Source of the DNA: Burkholderiaceae bacterium
GTDB lineage: Bacteria; Pseudomonadota; Gammaproteobacteria; Burkholderiales; Burkholderiaceae
Assembly (NCBI GenBank): GCA_018261955.1
Contig: JAGTRK010000002.1
Span: forward strand, 186,001 to 250,000
DNA length: 64,000 bases
Direction of reading: 5' to 3'
Shown here: positions 60,858-64,000 of the stretch, piece after piece
How positions within the stretch are numbered: the first letter of the stretch is position 1
How the letters are laid out: each line of letters opens with the position of its first letter
Translations under genes and position numbers: made by a program
Notes under the pieces: generated by a model
The model's database searches: none
The model's input: the letters and a program-made list of their open reading frames with translations, nothing else
Told to the model about the DNA's origin: nothing

Positions 60858-61724
60858 TTACTTGAACACCACGGTCTTTTTGCCATTGAGCACCACCCGA
60901 TGTTCGGCGTGCCACTTGACTGCGCGTGCGAGGGTGATGCACTCAACGTCGCGCCCGATTGCGGTTAACTCTTCTGGACTCATGCTGTGGTCAACACGTG
61001 CGATGTCTTGCTCGATAATCGGACCCTCATCCAAATCAGCGGTGACAAAATGCGCAGTCGCACCGATGAGCTTCACACCTTTGTTAAACGCCTGATGATA
61101 CGGTTTCGCACCTTTGAAACTTGGCAAAAATGAGTGGTGGATATTGATGGCGCGCCCGTTGAGCGCGACGCACAAATCGTTTGAAAGGATTTGCATGTAA
61201 CGCGCCAACACCACAAAGTCGATTTTTTGTTGGTGGAATACTTCCAATACGCGCGCTTCTTGCTCGGCTTTTTGTTCAGGACTTGCACCCAAAAGTGGCA
61301 AGTGGTGAAACGGGATGTTGTAGGACGCAGCCAGTTGATAAAAATCAGGATGGTTGGAGACAATCGCAGCAATTTCCACAGGCAGGTTGCCTGATTTATG
61401 GCGAAACAGCAAGTCGTTCAGGCAATGGCCGATTTTTGAGACCATAATCATCAAGCGTGGTTTCACGCGCTCGTCAAACAGTTGCCAATCCATATTGAAT
61501 TTTTCGGCAATCGGGGTGAATTCGGCTTTGAGTTGCTCAATGCCGACATCGGCGCGACGTTCCTCGAAATTCACGCGCATGAAAAATCGGTCAGAATCCT
61601 CATCGTTAAATTGGGCTGAATCGATGATGTTGCCACCGCGCTCAAATAAAAAACCCGAAACGGTGTGGACAACGCCCATTTGGTCGGGGCAGGACAGTGT
61701 GAGTATGTATTTTGCGTAATTCAT
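60858..61724 (-). CDS. purU: Formyltetrahydrofolate deformylase
   Basis: 288 residues. PurU hydrolyses 10-formyl-THF to formate and THF, balancing the one-carbon pool. An N-terminal ACT domain (ILTLSCPDQMGVVHTVSGFLFERGGNIIDS) precedes the transformylase-like domain with IMVSKIGHCLNDLLFR, SNHPDFYQLA and the catalytic NIHHSFLPSFKGAKPYHQAF and GPIIEQDI. No strong ribosome-binding site was seen. It converges with the RAYT gene and is divergent from ubiE. Confidence 0.96.
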   Translation of the reverse strand: MNYAKYILTLSCPDQMGVVHTVSGFLFERGGNIIDSAQFNDEDSDRFFMRVNFEERRADVGIEQLKAEFTPIAEKFNMDWQLFDERVKPRLMIMVSKIGHCLNDLLFRHKSGNLPVEIAAIVSNHPDFYQLAASYNIPFHHLPLLGASPEQKAEQEARVLEVFHQQKIDFVVLARYMQILSNDLCVALNGRAINIHHSFLPSFKGAKPYHQAFNKGVKLIGATAHFVTADLDEGPIIEQDIARVDHSMSPEELTAIGRDVECITLARAVKWHAEHRVVLNGKKTVVFK

Positions 61725-61854
61725 GGGTGCTTTTTAGTTTACTGTAAAAGGTGAAAATGCTTTAAAATAACGCCCATTATCGCGCACTTTGTGGCTTTTA
61801 TCCATGCGTCGCGCCCTATTTAAAACATTAAAACTGAAACTTCAAACCAAAATC

Positions 61855-62655
61855 ATGAATACACCCGAACACGCTCAAAATTCAAGTGCCAATACCCATG
61901 ACAGCACGCATGAAAGCACAGGCGACAGTACCACGCATTTTGGCTACAAAACCATCTCTGAAGATGAAAAAGAATCCAAAGTGGCCGAGGTGTTTCACTC
62001 GGTTGCGAGCAAATACGACATCATGAACGATGTGATGAGTGGCGGTATGCACCGCTTGTGGAAGTTTTTTACCATCAATCGCGTGGCACCACGTCCAGGC
62101 ATGAAGATGTTGGATTTGGCAAGTGGCACAGCGGATTTGGCAATTGCCTTTGCGAAAAAAGTCGGCGAGTCGGGTGAGGTGTGGGCGACAGACATCAATG
62201 AGTCCATGCTGCGCGTCGGGCGTGATCGCTTGTTGGATAAAGGTTTGGTCACGCCTGTGGCATTGGCAAATGCCGAGCATTTGCCGTTCGCGGACAATTA
62301 TTTTGATGTGGTGACGGTGGCGTTTGGTCTGCGTAATATGACGCACAAAGAGCAAGCACTCAAAGAGATGCACCGCGTGCTGCGTCCTGGTGGACGGGTG
62401 TTTGTGTTGGAATTTTCAAAAGTGAATGATTTGTTGCAAAAGCCGTATGACTTTTATTCATTCAATGTTTTGCCCAAAATGGGCGAATTGATTGCCAATG
62501 ATGCCGACAGTTATCAGTATTTGGCAGAATCGATTCGTATGCACCCCGATCAAGAAACCCTCAAAGCCATGATGCAGGATGCGGGCTTTGAGTTTGTGAA
62601 ATACCACAACATGACTTTTGGCGTGTGTGCTTTGCATGAGGGTGTCAAACTGTGA
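61855..62655 (+). CDS. ubiE: Demethylmenaquinone/ubiquinone biosynthesis methyltransferase UbiE
   Basis: 266 residues from the ATG at 61855. UbiE performs the C-methylation step in ubiquinone and menaquinone synthesis. The SAM motif I is [19 protein letters not shown], with [14 protein letters not shown] and [16 protein letters not shown] further on. A low-complexity His/Asp/Ser/Thr-rich N-terminus (about 30 residues) precedes the domain. It overlaps the next gene by three bases (GTGA). Confidence 0.95.
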   Translation: MNTPEHAQNSSANTHDSTHESTGDSTTHFGYKTISEDEKESKVAEVFHSVASKYDIMNDVMSGGMHRLWKFFTINRVAPRPGMKMLDLASGTADLAIAFAKKVGESGEVWATDINESMLRVGRDRLLDKGLVTPVALANAEHLPFADNYFDVVTVAFGLRNMTHKEQALKEMHRVLRPGGRVFVLEFSKVNDLLQKPYDFYSFNVLPKMGELIANDADSYQYLAESIRMHPDQETLKAMMQDAGFEFVKYHNMTFGVCALHEGVKL

Positions 62656-63431
62656 GTGTTTTAAATCCATTTGAACTGCTCGCCAAGTTGCCCACGCCGA
62701 CCGAGGTGGTGTCGGGCTTGATGCAAGTGCCGCAGGTCTTGAGCGATAAAGACCTTCTGGCTTCGCACGTCGGCTATCGTTTGTCGCAAGCAGCCGCACT
62801 GGCGGTGCGTCAAATGGCGCAACAGGAATCTTGGGTGGGTGAATCCGCTGTGCCGCACTTCAATCGCATCGTTGATGTGGTGTTACCGATTATGAATGTC
62901 AATCACACTCTGCGTTGGCAAATCGTGCCCAACGATATTTTGCGCGCGCAACGGGTTGAGCCTGAGTTGGACGACAGAACCGTGACCGCCAGTCCAGCGA
63001 ACGCCACGCTCACGGTGATGCCGACGGTGTATGACGCGTTGGATGGTTTGCCGTTTGATGTGAACATGGACACACAAGCCATCATGCGTCATGTGCATAT
63101 TTCGGGACCATCGGACTTGGCGCAGTGGGTTAGCCGTTTGGTGGAAAACTTGCGTCCCGATGTGTGGGTGCAGTTGGCAGAGATCATTGGCGCAACACCT
63201 GCGGGTTGGGTTCAGCAAGGTTTTGCGCGTGCCAAGTCCGACATTCAATCTTTGACAGAAAAACTCAAAACACGTTGTTTGGATGGCGACGAATTGCATC
63301 CTGCAGTGGCGGTGCGCCATGAGCAATTGGACGCGTTGTCTAAAAATGTACAAACGGTGCGCAGCGGTGTCGATGCTCTGGCGCAGCGCGTGGCGCGATT
63401 GCATAATCAAAAAACGAAGGCGAACCCATGA
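62652..63431 (+). CDS. ubiJ: UbiJ-like SCP2-domain ubiquinone biosynthesis accessory protein
   Basis: 259 residues starting at GTG that overlaps the ubiE stop. It contains an SCP2-like lipid-binding region followed by a helical C-terminal tail. The position between ubiE and ubiB, and the weak sequence signature, match UbiJ, a soluble member of the Ubi complex that helps hold hydrophobic intermediates. The stop overlaps the ubiB start (ATGA). Confidence rests partly on context. Confidence 0.75.
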   Translation: MSVLNPFELLAKLPTPTEVVSGLMQVPQVLSDKDLLASHVGYRLSQAAALAVRQMAQQESWVGESAVPHFNRIVDVVLPIMNVNHTLRWQIVPNDILRAQRVEPELDDRTVTASPANATLTVMPTVYDALDGLPFDVNMDTQAIMRHVHISGPSDLAQWVSRLVENLRPDVWVQLAEIIGATPAGWVQQGFARAKSDIQSLTEKLKTRCLDGDELHPAVAVRHEQLDALSKNVQTVRSGVDALAQRVARLHNQKTKANP

Positions 63432-64000
63432 AGTTCGCCGTGCTCAAACGTTTTGTGCAGGTCGCGGGTGTGCTCAAAAAGCACCAAGTCTTGCACCTTT
63501 TGTTTGAACTCAATCCGAGTGATGGTTGGGGGGCGCGCCTTGCGCGGCGTGTGATGCCGCGCACAAACCATCAAGACATGGCTCAAGAGGCACATTCATT
63601 GCGCACCGCGCTTGAAGAACTCGGTCCGATTTTTATCAAACTCGGCCAAGTGCTCTCAACACGCCCAGATGTTTTGCCTGCGGTTTATGTTGACGAGTTG
63701 TCTCATCTGCAAGACCGCATCACGCCTGTGCCCACTGCAGAGATTCGCGCCATCATTGAGGCGCAATTGGGACAGTCGGTTGACGAGGTGTTTAGTCAAT
63801 TTGAGAATGACAATGTTGCCACGGCCTCAGTCGCGCAAGTCCACCGCGCCACCGTCAAATCAGGTGCGTGGGCAGGGCGAGAGGTCGCAGTCAAAGTGTT
63901 GCGCCCCGATATTGACGATTTAATCAAAACCGATATTGAGTGCATGTATGCGGCGGCGCGGTATTTTGCCAAAAAACACATTGATGGTAAACGCCTCAAA
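63428..64000 (+). CDS. ubiB: UbiB-family ubiquinone biosynthesis kinase-like protein, 3' end outside the window
   Basis: 191 codons are visible and the frame is open to the last base. UbiB is an atypical kinase/ATPase-like membrane protein required for ubiquinone synthesis. The visible part has the KxGQ motif (EELGPIFIKLGQVLSTRPDVLP), the Ala-rich loop region ASVAQVHRATVK and the Lys of VAVKVLRPDI that pairs with it. The start overlaps the ubiJ stop by four bases. The kinase core continues beyond the window. Confidence 0.93.
   Translation, partial: MKFAVLKRFVQVAGVLKKHQVLHLLFELNPSDGWGARLARRVMPRTNHQDMAQEAHSLRTALEELGPIFIKLGQVLSTRPDVLPAVYVDELSHLQDRITPVPTAEIRAIIEAQLGQSVDEVFSQFENDNVATASVAQVHRATVKSGAWAGREVAVKVLRPDIDDLIKTDIECMYAAARYFAKKHIDGKRLK

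Overview
The window looks like a chromosomal segment of a Burkholderiales-type betaproteobacterium with roughly 50% GC. The main evidence is gene order: tpiA-secG-tRNA-Leu followed by a complete 14-gene nuo operon ending in a DUF2818 gene; ilvI-ilvH-ilvC; hisZ-purA-phosphoribosyltransferase; lepA-lepB-rnc-era; a secA/DUF721 pair; and ubiE-ubiJ-ubiB. No rRNA genes, prophage, plasmid functions or CRISPR arrays were seen. The genus cannot be named from the sequence alone.

Layout. 1-4.4 kb: a zinc-ribbon membrane protein cut by the window edge, greA and two small membrane proteins, then ruvAB on the opposite strand and a small membrane protein with an HExxH motif. 4.7-8.1 kb: the ilvIHC branched-chain amino acid genes. 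8.1-8.6 kb: a gene-free stretch filled with palindromic repeats. 8.6-15.2 kb: a SIMPL-domain periplasmic protein, lolA, a YoaA-type iron-sulphur helicase with a translationally coupled lipoprotein, and tex. 15.3-17.7 kb: a surface-lipoprotein module, consisting of a Slam outer-membrane translocator and a small lipoprotein that is its probable cargo, with a palindromic operator-like site upstream and a terminator between the two genes. 17.9-25.2 kb: hisZ, purA, a lipoprotein, an acyl desaturase with an unusual charged tail, a phosphoribosyltransferase, small membrane proteins and a quinone oxidoreductase. 25.3-42.1 kb: tpiA with a cysteine-rich insert, secG, tRNA-Leu(GAG) and nuoA-N, probably driven from tandem promoters ahead of tpiA and ended by a strong terminator. 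42.2-45.5 kb: a Nudix hydrolase, a tautomerase-fold isomerase, aroG, a small monooxygenase-like protein and dtd. 45.5-50.0 kb (minus strand): an AT-rich DUF2971 gene, prpF and groESL with a CIRCE element. 50.2-56.7 kb: a 2-oxoglutarate dioxygenase, lepA-lepB-rnc-era and a divergent second signal peptidase. 56.8-64 kb: dciA/secA, a REP-associated transposase, purU and ubiE-ubiJ-ubiB, with ubiB running off the window.

The most noteworthy items are these. A short Phe/Tyr/Trp-codon leader peptide with a terminator and a possible antiterminator sits in front of aroG, forming a complete candidate attenuator. The Slam-cargo pair has its own regulatory signals. A RAYT transposase carries a REP palindrome inside its own coding sequence and another just upstream. 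A second LepB paralogue has serine where the catalytic lysine is expected. Several families of dispersed palindromic elements are present. Most of the remaining genes are ordinary housekeeping functions.
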